Below are positions 42,152-53,500 of a stretch of 64,000 nt of DNA, piece after piece. The notes below the pieces were generated by a model. That model ran no database searches. It was not told where the DNA came from and saw only the letters and a program-made list of their open reading frames with translations. The DNA comes from Malachius bipustulatus. Its lineage: Eukaryota > Arthropoda > Insecta > Coleoptera > Melyridae. Numbering within the stretch: the first letter of the stretch is position 1; each line of letters opens with the position of its first letter. The stretch lies in the NCBI GenBank assembly GCA_910589415.1, contig OU342631.1, forward strand, positions 9,362,001 through 9,426,000, given 5' to 3'. The position numbers were made by a program, and so were the translations under genes.

Positions 42152-42287
42152 AATAGTATATTTTATTTGGAGGAAAAGTGACTTTTCATGGCTTGCTCTC
42201 TATTATCAGCCTCACTTCGTTCGGCTGATAAACACGAGCGCGCCATGAAAAGTGTCACTTTCCCTCCGTATAAAATAATATACTATT
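42152..42287. repeat. Fold-back hairpin element, 136 bp
   Basis: The outer arms aatagtatattttat / ataaaataatatactatt, the middle arms gaggaaaagtgac / gtcactttccctcc and cttttcatggc / gccatgaaaag, and the inner stem tatcagcc / ggctgata leave an 11-base loop, tcacttcgttc. Its ends match the hairpins at 24967-25110 and 45344-45487. Confidence 0.8.
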
Positions 42288-43330
42288 CTCATAAAGATTT
42301 GTGCAAAATAATTATTAAGCAAAGAACTGCGAACGGGAAAACACGAAAAAAAAACAATATTTATACTCTAACCTAGTTATACCTATTATAACCTCTCTAA
42401 GTTCTCCAACTTGTTTGTTTCTAATAAAAATCGAAATCGATGTTAATAATAATAATAATAATCATCTAGGTCTATAGGTTAAATCAAGAACAGCTTGTAT
42501 AGGACAATTATTATTATTGTCACCTGTACGCAGACTCGTCAGTCGAGATGTCAACAACGCTTTATTAAACAAAAATAAATAATAGTAATCGGGATATTAA
42601 ACCACCTTGGTCATGTTAGAGATAAGAGCCACTCTAACTGGACATGAGATATTATCGATCGGTTGTCGGCAAGAATTTATTTAATTAGCCGTTTCAGTTT
42701 TCTTTATTGTTTAGTTATTACTAGTAGCGTAAGTATCAGTGGTATAGTGTTTACCGACAGGTACCAGCTTGCCGCGCTCTTCGCGTTCGCGTAGCTTATC
42801 AAATTGACATGGCGAAATTTGGTGCTAATAATTAATTATTATTATGTGGTAGTGGGTGAATTTGATGTGAACTTTACGAAACAATTCAACGGCGTGATTT
42901 TGTCAGATCAGAAGGAGAGTTTGGAGGTTGGGTGTTGTTGAACATTGAACTTTTGAATGCAGTTGTTGAATTATATGATGACAGCGGGGTAGGTAAGTGT
43001 TTTTCCATTATGTTTTGTTTTGTTTTTTCATCTATTGCCGTCGATACTGTCTGATTTAAGTGTATTTATTGATATTATGTAATTCGTTTATTTATTGATT
43101 ATTGTCTGGGCATATTTCACACATTTCTCGTTTGCCATTACTATCTAGGTAGGTACCTATTTATTTCTGCTCTCTAATTATTATTAAAGTCTGACATTCT
43201 TTGTTTATCAATTTAATGACACTCTTCAAATTATGATCACATTAATAAACAAATTACGCTGTCTAAATAGCAAAAACTACATTTTAAATAGGTAACGCAT
43301 TTATTAATAACCTTAATAATAACGTATTAT

Positions 43331-43359
43331 TCTCCAGGAGAAAAAATTTCTCCTGGAGA
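43331..43359. repeat. Perfect 13-bp inverted repeat
   Basis: TCTCCAGGAGAAA and TTTCTCCTGGAGA are exact complements with a 3-base loop. Confidence 0.85.
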
Positions 43360-43566
43360 TTTCTGCTTAATAATAAATCAGATGAAAGTGGGAGCCTGTA
43401 AGCTGTAGAAAACCAACGAAAAAATGTACTTTTCCAAACCGCCTGCCACAACTCCTACACAGTGGGATGGGAATCTTCCACGACCGGGCCAAAATATTCC
43501 CTTTTTCGATCAAAAATAATTTAAAAGTAGTCGTAGGATCACACGAATAGGGAGCAAAAAATCTGC

Positions 43567-44261
43567 AAAAAAGTCATTAAAACAACAATCAGTAGGTCGG
43601 TGAGTATATATTTTTTCTTTCAAAAATAGGAATATCTTGTATAGGTACAATTCATGTTTAAAAATAGGCTTAGGCCAGATGTAAAAATGTAGAAACACGT
43701 GGTCATAAGATCAAAAATTCTCTAAGACACTTCCAAAGAACAATCACACATTATAAATAAAATCAAAATTAAAAATCATAAAAATCGGGTGAATGATTCA
43801 TCATTCACCGGGGATCGACGCTTCACGTCGGTCCACCGTTTTACTTGTCTTATAAATCTAATTAGATTACAATTTTAACCCCTTAATTCAATTAACGCCA
43901 CCCTTCCACTCGGGAAGGGTTTAAACAAGTTTTTAATGACATAATTTTTAATTTTGATTTTATTTATATGTGTGATTGTTCTTTGGAAGTGTCTTAGAGA
44001 ATTTTTGATCTTATGACCACGTGTTTCTACATTTTTACATCTGGCCTAAGCCTATTTTTAAACATGAATTGTATACCTTTTATGTGTGGACCGCGACTCT
44101 TGTAAACTGACAATTGTCCTGAAGATGGGTTAACACCCGAAACCGGTCGACAAAGTATTCTTATTTTTGAAAAAAAAATATATACTCACTGACCTACTGA
44201 TTGTTGTTTTATTGAATTTTTGAGTATACCATGGCCAATTTTATGGATAAAAAAGTCATTA
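43567..44261. mobile_element. Large fold-back element flanked by 13-bp direct repeats, possibly Penelope-like
   Basis: The left arm 43580-43776 is complementary to 43935-44222 (tctaagacacttccaaagaa / ttctttggaagtgtcttaga, and acaacaatcagtaggtc / gacctactgattgttgt). The right arm carries about 85 extra bases (44078-44160), including cctgaagatgggttaacacc then gaaacc, a motif style often seen in Penelope-like elements. The 158-bp centre has its own stems (tgaatga/tcattca, acccttcc/ggaagggt). AAAAAAGTCATTA flanks it at 43567-43579 and 44249-44261, like a target duplication. Confidence 0.65.
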
Positions 44262-44904
44262 GTTTGCCGATGGCGTAGTAGAAATTCGGTCAAAACTGCT
44301 AATTTCTTATATTATTTTTGTTAGGGCGCGTTTTCAAAGGAAATAAACTGAAATTATTAGGAAAGGAAACAACTAAAAATATTACAATTTCCAAAACATG
44401 GAAAATATTGCATAATTATTGAATTAATCGAGGAATTAACGCATAAAAATACACGATTTACGCGATTGATGTGCAAGAAGATAGCTTCTTGAGGTCGGTG
44501 AAACTTTAGTCAAACAGTTAGTCATCAGGGTTCAATTTTTTAACAGTGCCGCCTAACTGTCAAAATGAAAAAAAACTAAAATTATACAAAAAAGTCAATA
44601 GTAGGTACCTATGATCTCCAAAAAAAAAAATCTGGAGTTTATACAAAATATGTTGGAACCTATTCTGTATCTTCAACAATTTTGAGGGGAAGCCAAACTA
44701 GATCTATTAAAAAGAAAACAAGATAGAGATTTTTCCCCAGAAACTGATTTTTTTGCTATAACTCACATAATTAGCAGAGCTATACATCGGTACGGAAATT
44801 GTGTACAGTAACTGACATTTCCAAAAAAGTTATTTCAGAGAAGCGGCAAGCAGGAACTTTCGTTGCAAGAAAAATTTTCCGCTTGCCGCTTCTCCGAAAT
44901 TGCT

Positions 44905-45344
44905 TTTTTAGCGCAACGCCTCTGAAAGACGACTTTTCAGTAGCTTAATAGCCGGCGGAACGACATGCAATAGCGGCTCGCTTTCAAGCGTACAAAATAT
45001 TCTTACTATAATAACAACTACTATTATCAGTTAGTGATTTATACGCAGCAGGTGAGAGCTCGGCAGCGAAATTCAACCACACAGCTGACAACTACCGAGA
45101 CTGCGATACGCGCATATTTCAATCAAGTCTAAACGTGCTGGAAATATAATAACAGGTAGGTACCTATCTAATTATAACGATTAACGGGGGTTACTAGTTT
45201 CTGAGGTTTCGTCAATAAAAAGCAACAAAATGAACGCTAGACAGGAAAATTACACTGACAGCGAATTAATTTGTACGCCACCACATATTCGCCAACAAGC
45301 TAACAAGCCAAACTATTCAGTGTTCTAACGCGATGCGTTAAAAA
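44905..45344. mobile_element. MITE-like element, copy 2
   Basis: The ends TTTTTAGCGCAACGC and GCGATGCGTTAAAAA are near-perfect inverted repeats. The interior parallels 24506-24967 with short deletions. Just left of it, gagaagcggcaagc and gcttgccgcttctc (about 44838-44894) form a further 14-bp inverted pair not present at copy 1. Confidence 0.75.
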
Positions 45345-45487
45345 ATAGCGTCTATATCTCGGCCGGATCCGAAGTCCATTTCAGCTCGTATTCAATCGAC
45401 CCTCGCTCCGCTACGCTCCGCTCGGCCCGATAACTTCATACTCGCTGAAATGAACTTCTTTTCGCCCTTGATATAGAATATACTATT
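45344..45487. repeat. Fold-back hairpin element, copy 2
   Basis: Same arrangement and arms as 24967-25110, again directly abutting the MITE. The loop reads ctcgctccgctacgctccgc. Confidence 0.7.
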
Positions 45488-47901
45488 TTAGTACTGTCAG
45501 CTACTGTACACAATTTCCATACTACTGTATAGAGGAAAATATCTAGTAGACAAATGTTTCCTATAAAATTTTCTACAACGTTGTTGATTTTTCTTTTAGT
45601 GATAAAATTGATGCTATGAGAGAAAATATGTCGCAAAACTGTCAATTGTAGTCTAAGAGATTATTTTTCCAATTTTTTGAAGATACCCCAGAAACCGTTT
45701 GAGATACGGGGCTCAACTTTTGTACATATCTTATTATTGATATAAGCTACCTTTTAATTTAATTATTTTTTCCATGTGTCATTGCGGAGATTTTGGAATT
45801 GAGCGAGATTTTTTTCATTTTACGGCACTTATGTTTTGAAATATCCAAAGTAATTCTTTTATCGTAGATGGTCGTTTTTCTCGAAAACGGTTCTCGTTGG
45901 CAATTATGACCAAGAGTATCTTTTTCGTGTAGAAAATACTGGCGGTTAAAAATACGCTTTTACACTGCCGATTTGCTTATAGTGTCGTAGATATTGAGGG
46001 CAAAAAACTTCACTGGAAATATGAAAAAAATAAATAAAAATAATAATTCACACTAAAAAAGTGTCTAATATCAATGGTAAGGCATTTACAAAAGGTGTGT
46101 AAATTTTGCCGTTCACATTTGGATGGCCGCCACTGTACCTCAATGAATTAGTTCTTGAGATATCATCAAAAAATTGGAAAAAAACTGTCTTTTTTGACAC
46201 CATCTATCTCAAAAATGGTGCATTTGCGAACCCAAGTTGATAGGATTTTTTTTTTAGAATGAGGCAAGGCTAAATACATTTTATAACTGAACTTTTTCTT
46301 CGTTTTTTCCAAAACTCAAAATTTAAAGATTGATTGAGGGGTACAGGGGATTTTTTAACACCGTGGATGTAAAGTGCCATGGTCGTGATGATACCCGTAG
46401 AAATTTTAGTTTTAGAGATTTATTAATGATGGTGGAATTTTTTTGCCGCAACTGTACCATTTTTCAACTAGTTTAAGTGGCATTAAACTTTACAGAAAAT
46501 GCATACATGAACTTTTTGAAAAAACCGTAAGAGACCAGAACAATTAAGTACGGCCCTGCAGTTTTCGAATCGTCGGAAAATGCGGGGTATTACCAAATTT
46601 CATTGAATTCCATCAATTCCATCAATTCGTTCAAAAGATACTGCTGATCAAAAATTTCGGCAAAATACATGAATCACCCTGTAATGTCGAATCGAAGGGA
46701 ATCGGAACAACTTCAAAACCAGATCCTGAATCGCCTTGAAAAATTACACCTACCCTTAAGCTATGTCGACCTGCTGGTGAAACACCCTGTATATTAACAA
46801 AATAATCGAACAAGCTCAACAAATCAATAGATCTCCGTCATAAAGCTAAACATAAATAGGAGAAAAACACCTAAAACAAATTTATCAAGTACCTACCCTT
46901 CTTTGGTACTTATTTATATTCGACCACGATCTAGAGAGATCTTAAATTATTATTCCAAGGACAGAGCAGTATTATACGTGTACAACTCTTCAAAGCCCAT
47001 CAGATGATGCACGTCTCGTCCCTTTTATTGAGTAATGTGATCCTCGGAAAGATCCCCGAAATGATTTGTTCATATAAAAATGAATCGGCACGTGACATTT
47101 TTTTTATCGATTACTTCTTCCACACATTCTCCAAATGGGCCATATTACCTTAAATTGGTCCGCAGAGAGCGATTTTATTTAACGTTTTGTCGCATTTTTA
47201 TCACGTCTCCCGTATAAACGTTTAGCGATTTAGCTATGGTGCTATTCGGTATCTGGATTTGGCATTTCGGAGGCAGGAACAGGCTATGCCCTCGCACACC
47301 ATATCTAGAATTGTACTACCGCGTCCCAGGAACAATATATACGCCCCCGCACTTTCGGGATGGCGTGTCGGACGTCAAGGGTGGTTCGAATGCCTCCCAT
47401 GTACCTACCACGTAGCCGGGAAAAGATTCGATCTGTTCATTTCCATACATATTGCTTTCTGATGTAGGACCCGAAGACAGTATTCGGGTAGATGGGGCGA
47501 GTAGCAAATAAAATAAAAGCTTCTCGGTGTAGCATTGCCAAGTGGCAATTTACGCCTTTTTGTCGGCGATGTTTGCCGCGATTTCGACGAGTGTTTCTTC
47601 TAAATTAAATCTCGTTCCTCTCCTTACGCATACCTGTAAGTCTCTCTGTCGACGACCTCATTTAAATGGCTCCCGTTTCACGTAAGCGCACACTGCTTTC
47701 CCCGTCATCGACTACTACTTACACTGTTCAGCTGTTTTAGTTCAACTTGTCCCATAATGTATGAAGAGTGTTCAAAACTTATCAAAAAAAATTCTTAAAG
47801 ACTTGTTTTTTCGATTTTAATTTTACGAATACAAAAGTGGCCTTATTTTATTGTGTAATAAAAAAAAACAATAAATCAAATTACAAACTTGTAAAGCACT
47901 C

Positions 47902-48081
47902 TTTATTTCATAGAAAAATGTTATTGCTACAAGTACAAACATAAATTAAATACTGAAAAAATGAAATACTGTTTAAATAAATACTAAAAATTATGTCACT
48001 AAAAATAAATTCGAGTATCTAATAATTAAAGCATACCTACTAATAGTTACACGTTACTATAATAGAATTATCACCTTTATT
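47902..48081 (-). terminator. Candidate poly(A) signals of neuroligin B
   Basis: On the - strand AATAAA occurs at 48081-48076 and again at 47907-47902, about 430 and 600 bases after the stop codon. Either could end the transcript. Confidence 0.4.
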
Positions 48082-48506
48082 GCTATAAAATTATTATCAT
48101 ACAATTACATTAATTGAGTGGATTAGATGGGCAAATAAAAATCGGCATCCGGCCTTCCGAGCGAGTAGTGATCGTTCGTAATAACCGGCTCACTCGGAAA
48201 CTACGGCCGGCTGCGTGTATAAAAACAAGACCTTATCTCCTCAAGTTTGTCGATTGCAGCCTACCAGAGCCCGATGCCATTGAGTCGTTATATAGACTAC
48301 GTTCACAAGCTTTTTGGATCATCCAAATAAATTATTGCATTAGTATACAACTACATTATTTTATGGAGCTAATAAATTTACGTTTTATATTTTAACGTCG
48401 TGAGCTCAACTGAAGTGATCCACCCAACGTCAGTTTTTTGTAAAATATACATACAAAGACTCGAAAACTATTTAGTCATGATTAAACAGAAAATTTTCTT
48501 ACAAAA

Positions 48507-50575
48507 TCATATTTTCTTCACCACAGTGCCAGTGTCCGACGCTTCTGACGGAGAAGTAGACTCAGAACTAGAAGATTCCTTATTCAAACTGGAGTTTGAA
48601 CTTTTAATAGGAATTTGAGATTTTATGGACTTAAGTTTAATAGAATTACTTCTCACAGGAATACCGGAAACATGTCTCGGCATCGGTTTATCAGTCTCGT
48701 CACTATCTTTCTTCATTTCAGTCTTATCAATTTGATGAGATACATTACCACTATTACCGTCACCAAATTTGGGTTTAGGTAAACCGATTTTTGGATCACC
48801 AATATTTCTAGTTAATCCAAGCTTGATTGTAGTTCTGGGCTCGATTTTTTCAACCTTACCACAATTATCATCAATTTCAGCCGCAACAGACTCTGGAATG
48901 GAATCCTGTCTCTCCTCGTAAGAAAGCTTCTTGGTTAGTTTAGGCAAAATTGGCCCTACGTAAAGATTATTGTACGTTACCTCGGGTTCTGGAGATGATT
49001 GTGGTTCTTCAGCTAAAGTGGGTTCTGACTGATACAGTGGTAGACTTGTCTGACTGCCGGGTACTCTTCCGAGAGTTGAAGATATTCTGGGAGGGGGAGC
49101 AGGAGGCAGTCTTGTAAACATTTTATGAGTGGGTACTTGCAAGCGTGAGGGATTTTCAGGAATTGGGAGAATGACGTGATGACTACTAGCAGGCATGGAT
49201 CGTCGCTTCTGTATCAGAGCTTCTCTACCCGGATGATCAGGTAACACTTTGGGATAGTTACGTCTTTTAATGGTTCGAAGAGCCTCTTCTGGTGTTAAGG
49301 GTGTTATTTTGTCCTCTTCATCTCTCGATGTGACATTTATGTCAGCGTTGGGGTCGAAGGTTTTCAGTTTTTTTGTTCGAGAATAGAAATCTTGTACGGG
49401 ATCTGATCTAGAATGACGATGACTGATTTTTATTATTTCTCCCTGAAGCGTTTTTCGATGTATGTTGGTTGTACTCTTTGCCATTTCAGGCTTGGCATCA
49501 ACTTTTCTAGGAGAAAAGTCTTCTAATGTTAAAGAGCGTCTCAAAGGTGTCTCCGGTGGATACGAGGGATAGTCTAAGGATTGTGATAACGGATTATCGG
49601 TTTTCGCGAAAAAATTTCTTATATTTGTTGTGGCGTCTACACCAACTGAGACTTTTTCAGGTTTCCTGGGTTTAGGTTGACTACTAGTCTTCAATAAATG
49701 GTTCGCTGGAGGTGATCGCATAATATCACTGATGATATCGTCAGTAGGACTAACAGGTCTTGTAGGACTTCTTCCGAGAGTGGAATCTTTTTCCGGCAGT
49801 TTTATACTGTCATCTTCATTGTCTTCTTTTGTTTTCTGCTTAACGGTCCGAGATTGAGCTTGCCTAAAAAATTTTGGGCTGTATTTATGTACAATTTCGT
49901 GAGCGATCCAATCTCTAACCTTTGTATGAGCATCTATGGTACTGTTAGACATCTGTCTTTTCAGTTTGAACTTGGAAGAATGTGCAGTGTTACCGTTTAT
50001 CGCTTCATAAGTGTCATCGCTTTTGGAATTTTTACTGAGCATTTTCATCAAGTTACAGTCACTCACATCGAAAGCTTCGTCGAGTTTCACATTTTTACCA
50101 TCAATATCGTCCAGTGTTTCCGTTTCTTCGTCGTTTTTGTTGGCTCCGTTTTTATTCCTCCGTATACGGTAGCATTTGTAATATAATGCAGCGAAAAAAA
50201 TGGAATTTCCTATCAGAACTACAATACACACGGCTATTATGATATTTGTAGTGCTGGTTTTGCCAGTTTCCGGTGCATTGTTAACAACAGTGCCGTACAC
50301 AGCGTTATTATTCATCATGTTGTCCGGGCCTTTCCGATCCGTGTGTTTTACTGTACCAAATATTATCCCCTTAGAAGTAGTCGGTTGTCTTCCCGGATCT
50401 CTTCCAGAAGCGCGTGTCGATGAAATAAACGGCGGGAAATACCCATAATCAGGTTTCTGCGTCGTTGAAGTGAGAAAGTTTGTATTGGCGTCGGTGTCAG
50501 CTAGAAAGGGAAATAGTTTGTTCCAGTAATTTATTTCCTCGTGCCGATAATGATTATGAACTTTCGGGGGAGTAT
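48507..50575 (-). CDS. Neuroligin B terminal exon: stalk, membrane segment and long tail
   Basis: The acceptor is ccttccag at 50576. The exon opens [20 protein letters not shown] (compare KPRMKNHFRAHQLSVWL in neuroligin A) and runs 688 residues to TGA at 48509-48507. A Ser/Thr/Pro-rich stalk precedes the membrane segment at about 50249-50181 ([20 protein letters not shown]). The cytoplasmic tail is about 555 residues, mostly disordered in character. It has repeated S-P sites (RSPTRPVSP), proline runs ([12 protein letters not shown]), an [11 protein letters not shown] tyrosine site and a Ser-rich end finishing VVKKI. That end is not a classical PDZ ligand. The tail is far longer than in neuroligin A. 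Confidence 0.93.
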
Positions 50576-53500
50576 CTGGAAGGAATAGAATTCTAATTCA
50601 GTTAATTCAGACAAGACGCCCAATAAAGCTATTTACCTAATTGCAAGTAGCTCTCATCTGCGGGGTCGAATTCGGGCCAATCGATGTTGAATTTTTTCCA
50701 GGAGACTGGTCCCAGTGAGTAATATTCGCTTTTACTTTGAACATTGGGGTCTCTGTAACAAAAAATGGAATCGGCCCTCTGTGATTGTAACTCTCCTACC
50801 TTTATTTCCGCCAGATTGACTTTCAATGTAACGGTAGGAATTGAACGAAATGCAAAAGAAAGCAAAGAAAGGATAATCATTTGATGTTGAATTCTTTATA
50901 AGTTCAAGAAGAGACTATTACCATTTTGCGAGGATGAACGCTTTTGATAATTCGCTTCGTAACTACTTACCCGGTATAAGCAAAATTCGATACGTAAGTC
51001 ATCATTGTTTCCGAAAGCAGGCGCTCTTCTTCGGTGTATTGATCGGTGAAGTGGAACTTCGGGCCATCCAGAGGGACACCGAAAATGTATGGCAGCTCTT
51101 CTCCGGAATAAGTCTTGTTTGTCTGAAAAATTATGTTCAGTTTATTTCAAAAATTAATAACAAGCGCATAATATGTTATAGATAAATAATAACAAAGCTG
51201 AGCTTAAAATAAAATTAAGATTGATGTGCATAATTATTATTACCGGGGAGTAGATAATTAGGAGGGGTGATGTTTGTACCTTCACCTCCAGGTGACCTCT
51301 AGACTTCTATAAAAACACCACCGGAGCGGTCTCGAACCCCCATACTCCGGGAAATCTCGAGGTCAAAAATAGAAACTCCTTTTTCTAATAAAATATTTTT
51401 TGTTGATGAACTTCCAAATGTATTTAACTTTACTCAAGTTTACTGAATTAGGTTTGAACGAGTCAAAAATAGTTCTAGTTTTGCGTTGCACGCACTTTTT
51501 TTTATCCAAATCTAGCTTAACAGCATTTATTTATTTGTTTTAAAACAAAAATGTTACTCTACTAAAATAAGTCAACAACGGAATGTACTCAATTCACCCA
51601 GCGGCGATTAAAATAATTATTGGTAAATATTGATACAGCTAAACCATAAATAAACAAATAGAGCGAGTGTGAAAATAATGACCACTTACCCAAAATAAAT
51701 AAAATAAATGTTCTCGGAAAAAGTGTGGGGTTTGAACAATAATATCATCAGATGGAGGAAATAATTTCAATTTACAAGCCTCTACTTTATAAATTTTTAT
51801 AAACCAGGACTTTGCTCAGTAGATACAAGAAAATCAACAAAACAGTAGTAGTTATCCCAATTCCTTCAAAATAATTTTAAAACGCTCACCCTGTATGTAT
51901 ATTTTCAAGAATCAAGAAATAAATTGACTTTTGGTGAAGGTACATATTTTACATATACAAGATAAGACATAAGACATAAGAGACTCGGTACGTTTGATAG
52001 TAAAAAAGGTCTCAGTGGCCAAACAGTCGTAACTCGTATCTGGAATTTACGAGAGATTGAAAAACTAAACAAGTGCCTCGGCAGAACCAGAACTGCGGGA
52101 GAGGCAATTTACCGATATTAAAAATTCGAGAGGAGTATCAGCTGGCCCTGATGGAATTTTATATTCTATTACTGCGATTTCGTTCCATCGCTGCGGTACG
52201 GCGATTGTTCATTAGGAACAATGATCAGTTTACAGTAATTCGGTATATTCGGATAATAGGTTTTCTCGGAATATACGGAACGAATTTATACTTGGTCGTC
52301 CTTTAAACTCTCAAAGTTTTTCCAATACACACTCCCGATTAAACTTTCCACCTGGATTTTTTCATTTCTATTAAACGCTGAGCCCCTGACAATGCTGAAG
52401 TTTCCTGCACCTATCGTACCAATTTTAACTTAGATAGATTTCAACCGTATTCTTTCATATAGAACATCTAATGACCCCAAACTCGATCAACCTACCCCCA
52501 CGCCTACCCTCTTCACGGTCGCCGAAGCCCGGAAGTGCCCCAAATAGAGCCCCAAAGAGAGTTAAAAATCGAAATTTGAAATATAAAAAACATAAAAAAG
52601 AACCTGACTGGAACTATACAGAAGACGAAGAGTAAAGGCTTTACTTCTGCTAGAAACTCACTTTCCATGCAGGTCGTACACTGAAAGCAGGGAATGAGAT
52701 TTCGTTTGAATCTGGTAAGCCCAGGAAAGAAGATTGGGGATTGCAAAAACAATATACACCTCCGAAAGACTAAAATGGGCAATCGGCACCTTTCAACCAT
52801 TCAAGTCACCCGGGGTAGATGACATATTCCCAGCTCTTCTGCAAAGAGGACTGGAGTATCTCATGCCACATCTGATAAGAATATTAAGAAGCAGCCTGGC
52901 TATGGTATACATACCACAAGCCTGGAGTAGAGCAAAAGTAATCTTTATTCCTAAGGCAGGAAGAAAGAACACCACCCTCCCGAAGTCATTTAGACCCATC
53001 TGTCTTACTAGAGACACTTACTTACTTATACAGCGGGCAGATCAATAACAAAGACCTCCCTGTATGAGTTGACAGAAAAGATTCAGGACACTCTGGAGTA
53101 CAAAAAACGGCTATTTACGCCTTTCTAGACATAGAAGGAGCATTCGACAACACCTCTTGTGATGCTATCAAGAAAACCCGAAAAAAGGCATAAACAGCAC
53201 ATTGGATTCAACAAACGCTGTCCACAAGAATAATTGAAACCAAGCTGGGCGATGACACCATCCAGGTATCCAGGTGAAGACAACAAACGTATATCCACAA
53301 GGAGGGGTGTTATGCCCCCTCCTATGGAGCCTGGTCGTAGACGAGCTCCTCCGGTTACTCACCGAGAACGGCATCACTTAATCTGGTATGCCGATGACAT
53401 CGTCATCATGGCCAGAGGAAAATATGAAGGAACACTCTGAACATAGCGCAGAGGGGGTTAAAGATAACCTTGAAATGGTTCCAGGAAATGATGCAATCCA

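Larger units (their letters stand above)
35784..48506. other. Intergenic region between convergent neuroligins
   Basis: I find no gene here. It holds the long-inverted-repeat element at 37100-37799, a 20-bp tandem repeat at 38865-38924, two related AT-rich blocks at 39320-39780 and 40120-40265, hairpins at 41190-41260 and 42152-42287, a palindrome at 43331-43359, the 43567-44261 fold-back, the MITE-hairpin composite at 44905-45487 and low-complexity repeat DNA at 45700-46800. Segments 35990-37090, 37810-38850, 40270-41150, 42290-43320 and 46830-47900 show nothing I can name. Confidence 0.7.

Noticed and set aside
43777..43934. Hammerhead ribozyme in the centre of the fold-back
   Set aside because: I could not find the CUGANGA and GAAA core on either strand by eye. 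A covariance-model search would decide.
48507..50318. ATG at 50318 as start of a separate 603-residue membrane protein
   Set aside because: The frame is open upstream to a splice acceptor at 50576 and encodes the neuroligin stalk, so this methionine is internal.
49854..50448. Hydrophobic + strand frames opposite the neuroligin B terminal exon
   Set aside because: They are antisense shadows of a strongly supported coding exon.
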